From Lapidilactobacillus luobeiensis (lineage in GTDB: Bacteria > Bacillota > Bacilli > Lactobacillales > Lactobacillaceae), in NCBI RefSeq assembly GCF_024345205.1, contig NZ_BROC01000016.1, positions 1 to 60,780 on the forward strand: a stretch of 60,780 bases of DNA, given 5' to 3'. Position 1 is the first letter of the stretch; every line of letters begins with the position of its first letter. The notes beneath the pieces are model-generated. The model was given only the letters and a program-made list of their open reading frames with translations. It searched no databases and had not been told where the DNA came from. Below, in pieces: positions 27,302 through 36,078 of this stretch. The position numbers and the translations under genes are program-made.

Positions 27302-29030
27302 TGGCTTCATCACCTGCTTTCTTTTCTTGATATTGGTAGATGTCACGGTACAAGGCGTTGCTCTTGACCAGCTCGTCATGGGTACCGACGGCTTGGATCT
27401 GGCCGCGGTCCATGACGATGATCTGATCGGCATCTTTGATCGAGACGATCCGTTGGGAAATAATGATTTTGGTGGTGTCTGGTAGATCTGCAGCTAGACC
27501 TTCGCGGATCATCCGCTCGGTGGTGGTGTCCACGGCAGAGGTCGAGTCATCGAGGATCAAGATCTTCGGCTTCTTCAACAGCGCCCGGGCAATGGTCAAA
27601 CGTTGTAACTGACCACCGGAAACGTTGCTCCCACCTTGTTCGATGTGGGTCTGGTAACCATCGGGGAATTCATTGATGAAGCCATCCGCTTGAGCGATTT
27701 TAGCCGCGGCGATCAATTCCTCATCGCTAGCGTCCTCATTGCCCCAGCGTAAATTCTCGGCGATCGTGCCGGAGAACAGCACGTTGTTTTGTAACACCAT
27801 CGCCACATTATCCCGCAGTGTGCGCAGGTCGTAGTGGCGCACGTTATGCCCGCCGATCCGCAAACGCCCGTGGGACACATCGTAAAGCCGGGGGATCAGC
27901 TGAACCAGGCTACTTTTACCAGCGCCGGTTTCACCGATGATCCCGATGACTTCACCGGACTTGATCTGCAAATTGATGTCCTGCAAGATCTCCCGAGGTG
28001 AATCGTTGAAAGTGAAATTAACATGTTGGAACTCAATCGCCCCATTGGCCACCGTCTTGATTGGATCCTTAGGGTCGTTGATCGTCGGCCGATCTTGCAA
28101 CACCGCCGTGATCCGCTCGCCACTGGCTTGGGCGATGGATAGTTGGGTGAAGACCATGGCCAACATATTTAAGCTGAACAAAATTGAATTAGAATAAGCG
28201 TACATACTGACCAGTTCGCCGGTTTGTAAGGAACCGCCAACGATCAATTTCGCGCCGAACCAAGATAAGAGCAGTAAAGACAAGTTCAAGATCAGCATCA
28301 TCGCCGGGCCGTTCAACGACATGATCCGTTGCGCCTTGGTGAAAACATCGGCGATGCCTTTCGACGCTTGTTTGAATTTATCGTTTTCTTCGTCAGCGCG
28401 CACATAAGTCTTGACCACCTGCACGCCGCGAATATTTTCCCGAACGACCCGGTTCAAGGTGTCATAACGCCGGAAGACGATCCGGAACAAGGGCCGCGCT
28501 GAGTGCAAAATCAGCACTAGGAAAATCGCCAGGATCGGGATCATCACCACGAAAACTAGCGCCAATTGACTGTTGACGCGGAAAGCCATCATAATGGAGA
28601 ATAGGAACAACAGCGGCGCACGCACCGTCATCCGGATCATCATCTGATAACCCATTTGGACGTTGGAAATATCGGTGGTCAGCCGCGTCACTAAACTGGA
28701 TCCGGAGAAATGATCGATATTGGCGAACGAGAAATCCTGAATATGATAGAACAGATCGTGGCGCAGATTGGTCGCGTAACCAGCGGCCGCGTGCGGCGCG
28801 ACCCAACTAGCCGCCGCCCCACAGATCAGCGAGAAAATCGCCATGGCCAACAAGATCAGACCATATTTGGTAATGTAACTCATGTCACTTTTTTGGATCC
28901 CATCATCAATGATATTACCCATTAAAAAGGGAATGAATGTTTCTACGGCAACTTCCACCGCCACCAGGATCGGCGACAGAATCGTCAAACCTTTGTACTG
29001 GCGGATCGAGCGGGAGAGTGTTTTCAGCAA
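27294..29030 (-). CDS. Heterodimeric ABC multidrug exporter, degenerate-site subunit (LmrC/BmrC-like)
   Basis: A 578-residue half-transporter with six helices, Walker A GETGAGKSSLVQL, canonical signature VSGGQLQRL and Walker B ILILDDSTSAVD. The residue after the Walker B Asp is Asp, not Glu, giving a degenerate ATP site. Its canonical signature complements the partner's Walker A to build the composite sites. TTG start with AGGAGG eight bases upstream. It is translationally coupled to the partner. No adjacent drug-responsive regulator is visible. Confidence 0.9.
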   Translation of the reverse strand: MLKTLSRSIRQYKGLTILSPILVAVEVAVETFIPFLMGNIIDDGIQKSDMSYITKYGLILLAMAIFSLICGAAASWVAPHAAAGYATNLRHDLFYHIQDFSFANIDHFSGSSLVTRLTTDISNVQMGYQMMIRMTVRAPLLFLFSIMMAFRVNSQLALVFVVMIPILAIFLVLILHSARPLFRIVFRRYDTLNRVVRENIRGVQVVKTYVRADEENDKFKQASKGIADVFTKAQRIMSLNGPAMMLILNLSLLLLSWFGAKLIVGGSLQTGELVSMYAYSNSILFSLNMLAMVFTQLSIAQASGERITAVLQDRPTINDPKDPIKTVANGAIEFQHVNFTFNDSPREILQDINLQIKSGEVIGIIGETGAGKSSLVQLIPRLYDVSHGRLRIGGHNVRHYDLRTLRDNVAMVLQNNVLFSGTIAENLRWGNEDASDEELIAAAKIAQADGFINEFPDGYQTHIEQGGSNVSGGQLQRLTIARALLKKPKILILDDSTSAVDTTTERMIREGLAADLPDTTKIIISQRIVSIKDADQIIVMDRGQIQAVGTHDELVKSNALYRDIYQYQEKKAGDEANG

Positions 29031-29169
29031 GATATCAACCTCCTATGTAATACTGAAATAAAAAAATACCGATACTACCCATCATACGCTAAAATTCCTA
29101 AGAATGCCTATGTTTTGCTTACAAAAAGTACCAAGCACTGATAGATTGGCCGCGGCTTGCGCTGCGCGT

Positions 29170-29376
29170 GGCGTTGGTGGATGGCAGATGTGGTGGGCTC
29201 CAGGTCGGGCTGGGGGTGGTGGAACGCTGCGGGCACGATTTTGAGCGTTTCGGAAGTACGCCGAAAATCTCAAAACTCGGCCTTATTCTAGGCGGCAAAG
29301 CCGCCAAGAATAATATCGCGGCTGACTCACCCCCAGCCCGACCTTCCGCCTGACGGATAAACTGCCCACCAACGCC
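29170..29376 (-). repeat. Family B structured repeat, copy 3, in a larger palindrome
   Basis: The inner element spans 29204-29342: GTCGGGCTGGGGGTG pairs perfectly with CACCCCCAGCCCGAC. It encloses TTTTGAG/CTCAAAA and TTATTCT plus GGCGGC/GCCGCC plus AGAATAA hairpins. A further outer arm, GGCGTTGGTGG (29170-29180) with CCACCAACGCC (29366-29376), is also perfect. Nearly all stems differ in sequence from copies 1, 2 and 4 while remaining paired. Confidence 0.82.
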
Positions 29377-29379
29377 AGA

Positions 29380-29492
29380 GTGTGAGCCGGCCTGGGTAGC
29401 TTCTGAGCATTAGCCTAGTAACTATTTTGGAGGCTGGTCTTTGCCTCCGGAATAGTTGCGTAGCTAAGCACAGAAGTCAGTTGTGCGGACAC
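29380..29492 (-). repeat. Family A structured repeat, minus strand
   Basis: In reverse complement the unit starts GTGT, ends ACAC, and has CTTAGCTACGCAACTATTCC with GGAGGC/GCCTCC and AACTATT/AATAGTT stems. The terminal GTGT/ACAC pair replaces the GTGC/GCAC pair of most copies. It directly abuts family B copy 3 and a family C segment. Confidence 0.8.
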
Positions 29493-30258
29493 GACAAACG
29501 TCTTGAGGCGGTTGCATCACTACCCAAACCCAGCACATCTGCAATCAAGTGCAAGATCAAGAATAGCAACCAGTCATTTCCAACCAATCCCAAACGATGC
29601 CCACCACGTTTCAAAACACTGTGAGATACCTCCTTGTTTATCTTAACGCAGTTCGACTGGTCAAATGGTAATCTTTTGTGAATATTTATGAGGGATTTTC
29701 GCGAAAAAGGCATAAAATGAGAGCGGTTGGCAGGCGTGGTCAGGTAAAATCTGGGTAAACAAAAATCGCAAAGACAAATGAGGGCGGTGTCCGCGTTTGT
29801 TTTTGCGTCAAGATGATGTGATTGTTATTGAAAGTTTTCTGTTTGAAATTTTTTAATTTGATTGCGTCAGAGATGGGTGGTGAACAGCGTTGCGCTGATC
29901 TGCCATTGAAGTTATGTCACTGATGAAGTGCTTTGGCAAGTGTGTTGGTCAAATAATTTGCTACTTTATAGGTGTAAATCAACATCAATCGGCGGGGATG
30001 ATTATGCCAACCGATTTGAGAAGCTTTGCCAACTTTGCTCCGATTCCAAGCCAACTTTGGTTGGACCTGTCGGCCGCTTCAGCTATTTCATCATAACCAT
30101 ACTTTCATTTCTCAGGCAGACTGTACCGGTGTCGCCAATTCAAGAAATCGTGACCACTAACCACGTTCGTCAGTTACGTGGCCCCGTCCATTGACCATAG
30201 CTTGCCCGTTGGCGTGAGTGCTCAAACAACTGTTATACCGTTGAGCGGCTGGAGCGGA
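29493..30258. repeat. Family C segment and long family-B flank; no gene
   Basis: Bases 29493-29625 match, in reverse complement, the ~120-bp tandem units at 60.4-60.6 kb. Bases 29910-29960 resemble 110-160. Bases 30120-30258 match the flank 3246-3400 in reverse complement. Short ORFs here run across repeats and have no credible ribosome sites. Confidence 0.6.
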
Positions 30259-30391
30259 GAAATTCGGGGTGAGATCGCCGTGTCGTTATTCTTAGCGGCT
30301 TTGCCGCTTAGAATAAGGCTCAGCTTTGAGATTTTTGGCGTCCTTCCGAAAAGCTCAAAGTGACGCCCACAGCGGGCTCACCCCGAATTTC
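30259..30391 (+). repeat. Family B structured repeat, copy 4
   Basis: GAAATTCGGGGTGAG pairs with CTCACCCCGAATTTC. Inside are the TTCTTAGCGGC/GCCGCTTAGAA hairpin and the CTTTGAG/CTCAAAG hairpin. Copy 1 has TGGTGGGTAAG/CTTACCCGCCA and AGTGGC/GCCACT at the equivalent stems. Confidence 0.82.
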
Positions 30392-30457
30392 GCAGCGCAA
30401 GCTGCGACCAACCTACTTTGGAAAGTACCTTAATGCCACCACGCCATGTGCAAAGTG

Positions 30458-31123
30458 TTAGGCATCGCGCACAGCGGCCAGTCCGTCCACATCCAATAAG
30501 TTGACAGTTTTGCCCTGCCGCCGCAACAAATGCTCGTCTTCAAAGATCTTGAACTTCCGAGAGATCGTCTCCGGCGTCGTGCCCAAGAAACTGGCCAACT
30601 CCTTCAATTTCATCGGCAATGTGACCTGGTCTGTCTCAGCGACCTTCGCCAGATCCAATAAATAAGTCGCTAGCCGTTGCTCGATCAAATCATGGTTCAA
30701 TAACTGATTTTGCCGCTCCAGCGCGTCAATTTTATTGGCGTTGCTTTGTAATAATTTCCAAGCGATGCTGGGGTAGCGTTCCAAAAGGGGCTGGAAATCT
30801 TGCGCTTGTAGTACGCAAAAATTGGCGTTTTTCAACGTCTCAACATACAGATCCTGATTGGTGATCCCAAACAGGTTCTTCTCGCCTTCGAAATCACCAG
30901 CCTCGAGGACCCGCAATAATTGTTCTTTGCCATTAGCGGCCAGTTGGTAGACTTTGGCCGCGCCTTGGGCCAAGATCACCAGCTGTTTAGGCGTGTTCGG
31001 CCCCAGCGCGATCTCGCCCTTGGTCAGATGATGATGCTTGACCAACGCCGAGACCCGCACCAATTCCTCATGGTCCAGCTGGGTAAAAATCGGCACGATC
31101 TCCGCGCAAACGTGTTCTGTCAT
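30458..31123 (-). CDS. flp: FLP-type Crp/Fnr transcription regulator
   Basis: This 221-residue regulator has a cNMP-binding-like beta-barrel (about 10-115), a dimer helix (120-145) and a winged helix-turn-helix with FLGTTPETISRKFKIF. The ETISR recognition helix is the FNR type that reads TTGAT half-sites. Cys6 and Cys103 match the pair known in Lactobacillus casei FLP to form an intramolecular disulfide; FNR's iron-sulfur cysteine cluster is absent. So it probably senses oxidation by thiol-disulfide switching. It follows the HMA gene in one unit controlled by a perfect FNR box. Confidence 0.88.
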   Translation of the reverse strand: MTEHVCAEIVPIFTQLDHEELVRVSALVKHHHLTKGEIALGPNTPKQLVILAQGAAKVYQLAANGKEQLLRVLEAGDFEGEKNLFGITNQDLYVETLKNANFCVLQAQDFQPLLERYPSIAWKLLQSNANKIDALERQNQLLNHDLIEQRLATYLLDLAKVAETDQVTLPMKLKELASFLGTTPETISRKFKIFEDEHLLRRQGKTVNLLDVDGLAAVRDA

Positions 31124-31257
31124 GATGTCACCTCACTGATAATTTAGCGTCGAATGAAACACTGCGTTCAACTTGATTTTGAATCTCTGGCGCTGAGCAC
31201 TACGAGATCCGATTCAAAACCGAAACCATTAGTTGCTTATTTTACCAAACTTGTTGC

Positions 31258-31479
31258 TCAGTCGATCTTGGTCTTGGCAATATTATAGCCGAGATCGCTG
31301 ACCACCTGAGCCAATTTGGCCGCAGTGGTCTCCTGAATGTTGAACTGGAGCTCCAGTTCGTTTTTTTCAAAAAGAGCGCCGACTTCGCCAACGCCAGGTT
31401 GGTCTGCTAGCTGCGCTTGAATGTGCTCAAAACATACTGGACAGGCCAGCGGTTCCAAAATGATCGTTAATTTCGCCAT
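31258..31479 (-). CDS. Heavy-metal-associated (HMA) domain protein
   Basis: A 73-residue ferredoxin-fold metal carrier with the beta-alpha-beta-beta-alpha-beta length of HMA domains. Its metal loop reads EPLACPVCFEHIQAQL, with a CxxC (CPVC) but lacking the usual GM before it. Such proteins bind Cu(I), Zn(II) or other soft ions and may hand them to P-type ATPases such as the one at 3567. It is first in a two-gene unit with the FLP regulator. A weak AGTAGG ribosome site precedes the ATG. Confidence 0.85.
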   Translation of the reverse strand: MAKLTIILEPLACPVCFEHIQAQLADQPGVGEVGALFEKNELELQFNIQETTAAKLAQVVSDLGYNIAKTKID

Positions 31480-31503
31480 ACTGATTGCCTACTTTCTATT
31501 ACT

Positions 31504-31550
31504 ATTCTAGTCTACTTCAGCTCGATCGGTAAATAATTGATCTCGATCAA
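31504..31550 (-). promoter_or_regulatory. Perfect FNR-type box and promoter of the HMA-flp unit
   Basis: TTGATCTCGATCAA (31537-31550) is an exact TTGAT-N4-ATCAA palindrome. On the minus strand TTACCG (31527-31532) and TAGAAT (31504-31509) are 17 bases apart, placing the box about 46 bases upstream of the expected start, close to class II activation spacing. Confidence 0.75.
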
Positions 31551-31687
31551 GTTTTGCGAAAATTCCGATGATAGTGGGGTGGAAGCCACCGTTAAAACAG
31601 AAAATTAGCCATGATCTCATCAAATTAGTTTTCGTTTAATAAATCGTTGATTTTATCATTGTGAAGTGCTAATCTAAGAAAAAAGAG

Positions 31688-31714
31688 TCAGACTGATCGG
31701 TTCCATCAGTCTGA
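31688..31714 (+). promoter_or_regulatory. Perfect leader hairpin abutting ribosome site of ABC gene
   Basis: TCAGACTGAT (31688-31697) and ATCAGTCTGA (31705-31714) pair perfectly across seven bases. The last A is the first base of the AAGGAG ribosome site. It could control translation or be an operator. Confidence 0.65.
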
Positions 31715-31727
31715 AGGAGCTACTGGC

Positions 31728-33344
31728 ATGAAACCACTATTATCTTACATCGGTCGGGAAAAGAAGCGGTTCTTCCTGACCAGTTTATTGATCACGTTGT
31801 GTTCGGTCCTTCGGGTTTTACATGCTTTGATCAATACATATACTTTTAATAATTTGATTGCCTTGAATATGACTGGCTTTTTCAAATTTCTGTTGATCGA
31901 TGTGGTCGTCTTTGCGGTCTTGTCGCTGACATTGGGCATGACCCAGTACGTCCGTGCCGCTGCGGTGCAACGATTCAGTCTGGATCTGCGTCAGGATATC
32001 GCGGCTCAGATCGAAGCAACGCCGGTGGAACATTTCAGCGCCAAGAACACGGGGACTTACGCGTCTTGGCTGACCAACGATATCACGCTGATCGAGCAGA
32101 ATGGCTTCGACAACTTGTTCGATTTGGTTCAGATCATCACCGATCCGCTGTTTTCGCTGATCGCGTTGTGGCATTTTCACTGGTCTTTTCTGCCAGTGGT
32201 GTTCGCGCTCTCCTTCTTCACCGTGCTGTTGCCCCAGTTTGTCCATAAACAACTGGCGAAGGCCAATCTTTTCACCACCAAAAGCAACGAGAATCTGTTG
32301 AGTGTGATCAATGACGCCTTGCACGGCTTTTCCATCTTTTCGATTTTTGGCGTGGAGAAGCAATTAAGTTTGCGGATCACCGCAGCCACCAACAAATTGA
32401 TCGCCCGCAAGTTGCACCAAGTTTGCTATGAAGCCGTCGCGAATAATGTCGCCGGGTTGAGCAACATTATCGGTCAATTATTGGTCGAAGGCTGGACCGG
32501 GTTTCTCGCCATTCAAAAAATCATTCCCATTGGTGCCATCGCCTCCTCGGCAAATCTGTCTTACAACGTGTTCAATTCGATCGCGGTTTTTGCCCCAGTT
32601 TTGACGCAGATGCGAGCGCTGACTCCTGTTTTTGAAAAATATCATTTGCACGATGAAAGCGGCCAAGCTCAGTTGGGCGCAATGACGATTCCAGAACGTC
32701 CCAAACTTACCTTGAAGGTCAACGAGCTGACCTTCAAATATCCGCACCAGCAGCGCGCTGTTTTCCAGCCCTTTAGTTTAACATTGCGGCCGGGAGATAA
32801 GGTAGCGCTGACCGGTGAATCCGGGACAGGGAAAAGTACGATCCTGAAGATTTTAGCCGGCCAGTTGCGGCAGTATCAAGGCTCGATCCAAGTCAATGGC
32901 GTGGAATTGCGCGACAGCTGTTTGGCCAGCTTGCATCAACAAGTCTTGTACGTCGATCAAACGCCGTATTTGTTCAACGACACGATCCGCTATAATTTGG
33001 AATTAGGCGAGTCGTTTAGCGATGACGAGCTGCAAGCCGCGCTAGTTGGCGCCGATTTGGCTCAAGACGTGGCGAAAATGGCCGCCGGTTTGGCCACTGA
33101 GGTCGGTGAGGGCGGGCAAAGTTTATCCGGTGGGCAGCGGCAACGTTTGGCTTTGGCCCGAGGCTTATTGCGCCGCCAACAACTCTTCCTGTTCGATGAA
33201 TCCACCAGCAATCTGTCCCAAGCCAGCGCCTTGCGCGTGGAGGATAATATTTTGAAACAACAGGACCTCAGCGTGATTTTCGTCAGCCACCAATTGCATG
33301 AAGAAAACATTGCCGAATTCGATCAGGTGATCACCCTGAAGTAA
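31728..33344 (+). CDS. ABC half-exporter, fused membrane and ATPase domains
   Basis: A 538-residue transporter with about six helices in residues 10-300, then Walker A GESGTGKSTILKI, signature LSGGQRQRLALARG and Walker B LFLFDESTSNLS, in which Glu is present. It is shorter than the usual 570-600 residues. The partner may be itself. It is not tightly linked to a second half-transporter. Substrate unknown. AAGGAG precedes the ATG with a perfect hairpin just before it. A terminator follows at 33538. Confidence 0.87.
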   Translation: MKPLLSYIGREKKRFFLTSLLITLCSVLRVLHALINTYTFNNLIALNMTGFFKFLLIDVVVFAVLSLTLGMTQYVRAAAVQRFSLDLRQDIAAQIEATPVEHFSAKNTGTYASWLTNDITLIEQNGFDNLFDLVQIITDPLFSLIALWHFHWSFLPVVFALSFFTVLLPQFVHKQLAKANLFTTKSNENLLSVINDALHGFSIFSIFGVEKQLSLRITAATNKLIARKLHQVCYEAVANNVAGLSNIIGQLLVEGWTGFLAIQKIIPIGAIASSANLSYNVFNSIAVFAPVLTQMRALTPVFEKYHLHDESGQAQLGAMTIPERPKLTLKVNELTFKYPHQQRAVFQPFSLTLRPGDKVALTGESGTGKSTILKILAGQLRQYQGSIQVNGVELRDSCLASLHQQVLYVDQTPYLFNDTIRYNLELGESFSDDELQAALVGADLAQDVAKMAAGLATEVGEGGQSLSGGQRQRLALARGLLRRQQLFLFDESTSNLSQASALRVEDNILKQQDLSVIFVSHQLHEENIAEFDQVITLK

Positions 33345-33537
33345 ACTTGGTTCCTAGAGATTTGATAAACATCGAAAATCTGACTGCCAGTCGCAAAATC
33401 TGTGGGAGCAGGCACACTAGCATGACTGAGAGTCATCGTGTTGGTCACGCATTTAGGTTGCTTGCTGGTGATCCGACCACAAGTCGCAGCGTTTGGCTTC
33501 ATGATTTGCGTCGCCACATCATTAGTATGAATATGAC

Positions 33538-33582
33538 AAAAAATGATCGTCATCTGAAAAATACCGAAGACGATCGTTTTTG
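33538..33582. terminator. Bidirectional terminator
   Basis: AAAAAATGATCGTC pairs with GACGATCGTTTTT across about 17 bases, with the last bases partly mismatched. It ends the ABC exporter transcript; the rest of 33345-33720 shows no gene. Confidence 0.7.
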
Positions 33583-33720
33583 ATAGCAATAGATTTTTAA
33601 TTTCGTTGTGTTTTTGACGGCGCTTTTTGAAGATCATTTTGGAATGAAAATCAGTTCGCGCCGCCGCTCCCTAAAATCAAGTCGTGTTCTGACAACTCCA
33701 GCTGGGGATCAGCCCGTTGC

Positions 33721-34722
33721 CTATTTAAACCAACCGCTGATCGTTTGCCAGAGACTTTGAAAGAACTTGCCGAGTTGATCGCCAATCTTTTGGAGGAAGT
33801 TGCGATTCTCTTCGGTATCCAGCTTACTGAAAATCGACTTGGCGTTGGTTTGGATATTATTGATCAGTTTGCTGGCTTGCTCCTTGAACCCGGCAGAATC
33901 CAGCGCGCCGGAATCGCGGATCTTGACCAGCATGTTGATGATCTGGGTCTTCTGGTTGTCGGTGATGATGTTGATGATGCCATTGTTGGTCAATTCGTTA
34001 TTGACGATCGTGGTGATGTCGCCGGTGGAAATATTGCTGCCTTTTTCGGCCATTTCCTTTTTGGCGGCGGTGACAGCGTTGTTTAATTGGGCGTCGGAGT
34101 AGCCGTCTTTATCTTTATTGGCGCTATTGATATCGCTTAAAGTGGACATTTCTTCTTGTGCGGCGGTGACTTGGCTTTGATTGAGCGTATTGCCAGTGGA
34201 AGCGTAGGCGGCGTAAACGCCAGCTAGTGCGCCTGAACCGTCGATCGGGGTGGCTGAGGTGACGTAGATATTGGCGTCAGTGACACCAGCGGTCAGCGCC
34301 GCGTTTTTGTATTGATCGGCGGTGATCGTGGTGATATTGTTGCGACCATTGTAATTAAGGATCTGGACATTGATTCCTGAACCGAATGACGTTTTTTCGA
34401 TCAACGCGCTAGACCAAACACCAGAGCTGGTCGTGAAAGTCGATCCGGATGGATTGAGGTATTTAACTAAAGTCGCGCCATCAACAGTGATCGTTTGGTA
34501 ATTGCCACTGATCTTGGCGGTCAAGGTATTAATGGTACCTTGTTTTTGCGCCGCCGTCAGCGAAGTGCCTAAGGTCAAAACCGGTTCCGTCCAAGTGGCG
34601 CTGCTACTGTCGTCGGCAGCTTGCACAGTCTGTTGACCCGTGGTTTGACTAAACACGTAAGCGCCACCGACTAGTAATGTGATCGCTAGTGTTGCGGTGA
34701 TTTTCTTCAAGAATGATTTCAT
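33721..34722 (-). CDS. Secreted DUF1002 family protein
   Basis: A 333-residue secreted protein with a signal peptide (KKITATLAITLLVGGAYVFS, cleavage near VQAAD). The body contains LTLGTSLTAAQKQGTINTL, ALAGVYAAYASTGNTL and TDNQKTQIINMLVKIRDSG, the helical repeats typical of DUF1002 proteins such as B. subtilis YpuA. Function is not known; some relatives are surface proteins under envelope-stress control. GAGGG lies before the ATG. The gene is alone. Confidence 0.85.
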   Translation of the reverse strand: MKSFLKKITATLAITLLVGGAYVFSQTTGQQTVQAADDSSSATWTEPVLTLGTSLTAAQKQGTINTLTAKISGNYQTITVDGATLVKYLNPSGSTFTTSSGVWSSALIEKTSFGSGINVQILNYNGRNNITTITADQYKNAALTAGVTDANIYVTSATPIDGSGALAGVYAAYASTGNTLNQSQVTAAQEEMSTLSDINSANKDKDGYSDAQLNNAVTAAKKEMAEKGSNISTGDITTIVNNELTNNGIINIITDNQKTQIINMLVKIRDSGALDSAGFKEQASKLINNIQTNAKSIFSKLDTEENRNFLQKIGDQLGKFFQSLWQTISGWFK

Positions 34723-34974
34723 GATCGACCCTCGTTTTTCATTTGATGATTACTGACCTTATTATAACAAGACTGGCTAGGAGCGCCCAATCATTGCCAC
34801 TATCTTAACCATCCCTTAAGCAAAAATCAGTCTTGCGATGGAGCCGGGTGATCGGGTCCAATAAAATAATCCATATCTCAGCGATCTTCGCAAGAAACCA
34901 AGAGCGGGAATGTGTTAAAATAAGAGCAATGTAACCGCTTTTTTAATTGGAACGATTCAGGAAGGGTCAGTTGG

Positions 34975-35604
34975 ATGATGAAAATGTTACGACGGTTAAT
35001 GATCACTTTTGCCGGTACTTTTTTGATCGGATTGGGGATCGCCTTTTTAGTAGATTCCGGGGTGGGGATCGATCCCTTGAGCACCTTTTTGGCGGGGGTG
35101 CAGACGCTAGTACCTTGGTCATTAGGAAATTTGATCGTCGCCTTCAATGTGGTGATGTTGATCGTGCTTTTCTTTCTTGATCGCCATTTGCTGGGGATCG
35201 GTAGCGTGATCAATGCCACTTGTGTTGGACTGACCGTTGATCTGCTGGCCGATTTCAATACTTTTATCACCGCGCAGAACTGGCCGACTTTAGTGCTGAG
35301 CTTGTTAGGGATTTTTTTCTTGGGGACCGGTTCGGCGGTCTATATGGAAGGCGAGCTGGGCTATGGCGCGCTAGAAGGTTTGATGATGTTTGGTAGTCAG
35401 CGGCTCCATTGGCAAGTTCGGTGGACGCGTAATGCGATGGATCTGATCTTCATCGTCTTAGGCATCTTGTTTGGCGCTCATTATGGTTACGGCACTATTC
35501 TCAGCGCTTTACTAGTTGGCCAAGTCATCGGTCTTTGGCGCCGTTTATTTATTTATCAGGCGAAGCGCCGGCAACGACTAACGGCGTCTTCGGAGGAGTC
35601 TTGA
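34975..35604 (+). CDS. YczE/YitT-like integral membrane protein
   Basis: A 209-residue protein of about five to six helices with FLIGLGIAFLVDSGVGIDPL and the repeated phrase GSAVYMEGELGYGALEGLMM, features of the YczE/YyaS family (DUF6198). Its role is unknown, perhaps transport or scaffolding. Two adjacent ATG codons follow AGGAAGG; the first is used. Transcribed divergently from DUF1002. Confidence 0.85.
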   Translation: MMKMLRRLMITFAGTFLIGLGIAFLVDSGVGIDPLSTFLAGVQTLVPWSLGNLIVAFNVVMLIVLFFLDRHLLGIGSVINATCVGLTVDLLADFNTFITAQNWPTLVLSLLGIFFLGTGSAVYMEGELGYGALEGLMMFGSQRLHWQVRWTRNAMDLIFIVLGILFGAHYGYGTILSALLVGQVIGLWRRLFIYQAKRRQRLTASSEES

Positions 35605-35643
35605 TCCTGACCGGCGCTGCCTGGGTGACTGTGGTCAACCAAT

Positions 35644-35672
35644 AAAAAAATCCCGCGTTCATCGGGATTTTT
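35644..35672 (+). terminator. Terminator of yczE-like gene
   Basis: AAAAATCCCG and CGGGATTTTT pair across GCGTTCAT. A fragment GCGTTCATCGGGATTTTT recurs near 39.14 kb without its left arm. Confidence 0.88.
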
Positions 35673-35916
35673 AAACCGAATTCATTTTAACGTTTGGTGA
35701 TAGTCACCGATCAACAACTAAGAGCTATGTGGCGCAAACACCTTGCTCTTTTTTGTAAAAGAAGTGAACCAAAGGCACACATATCAAAAAAATTGAAGCA
35801 AGTAATTGTTTATATTTGTGAGTAAATTCGAGCTAAGATTTATTATAATGCAACAAGTATTTATGGTATTTTTGCTACCTCACAGGATTGTGATCTGTTA
35901 AAAAGTATCTCTGAGC

Positions 35917-36078
35917 CTACATCGATGGAATAAGTACGAATACTAGCCAGATGGCAAATAGGATCAATAATATCAAGACGAATATCGATAGCCATAACAT
36001 TACTTTGTTTTGTTTCTTGAAGCCAATGTACATCATCACAAGTTCAACCAAGAAAAGGATCGCCAAATATTTAACCAT
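35917..36078 (-). CDS. Small 53-residue membrane protein
   Basis: This short frame begins MVKYLAILFLVELVMMYIGF and ends WLVFVLIPSM. It contains two hydrophobic segments (about 3-19 and 28-50) separated by KKQNK, which would be a two-helix hairpin membrane protein. AAAGGTAAGG lies seven bases before the ATG. No relative is recognised. The codons look biologically plausible and there is no competing gene on either strand. The neighbouring plus-strand frame at 36110-36454 has no ribosome site and is rejected. Confidence 0.65.
   Translation of the reverse strand: MVKYLAILFLVELVMMYIGFKKQNKVMLWLSIFVLILLILFAIWLVFVLIPSM

Noticed and set aside
29477-29713. 78-residue minus-strand frame
   Set aside because: Composed of family C and A repeat sequence.
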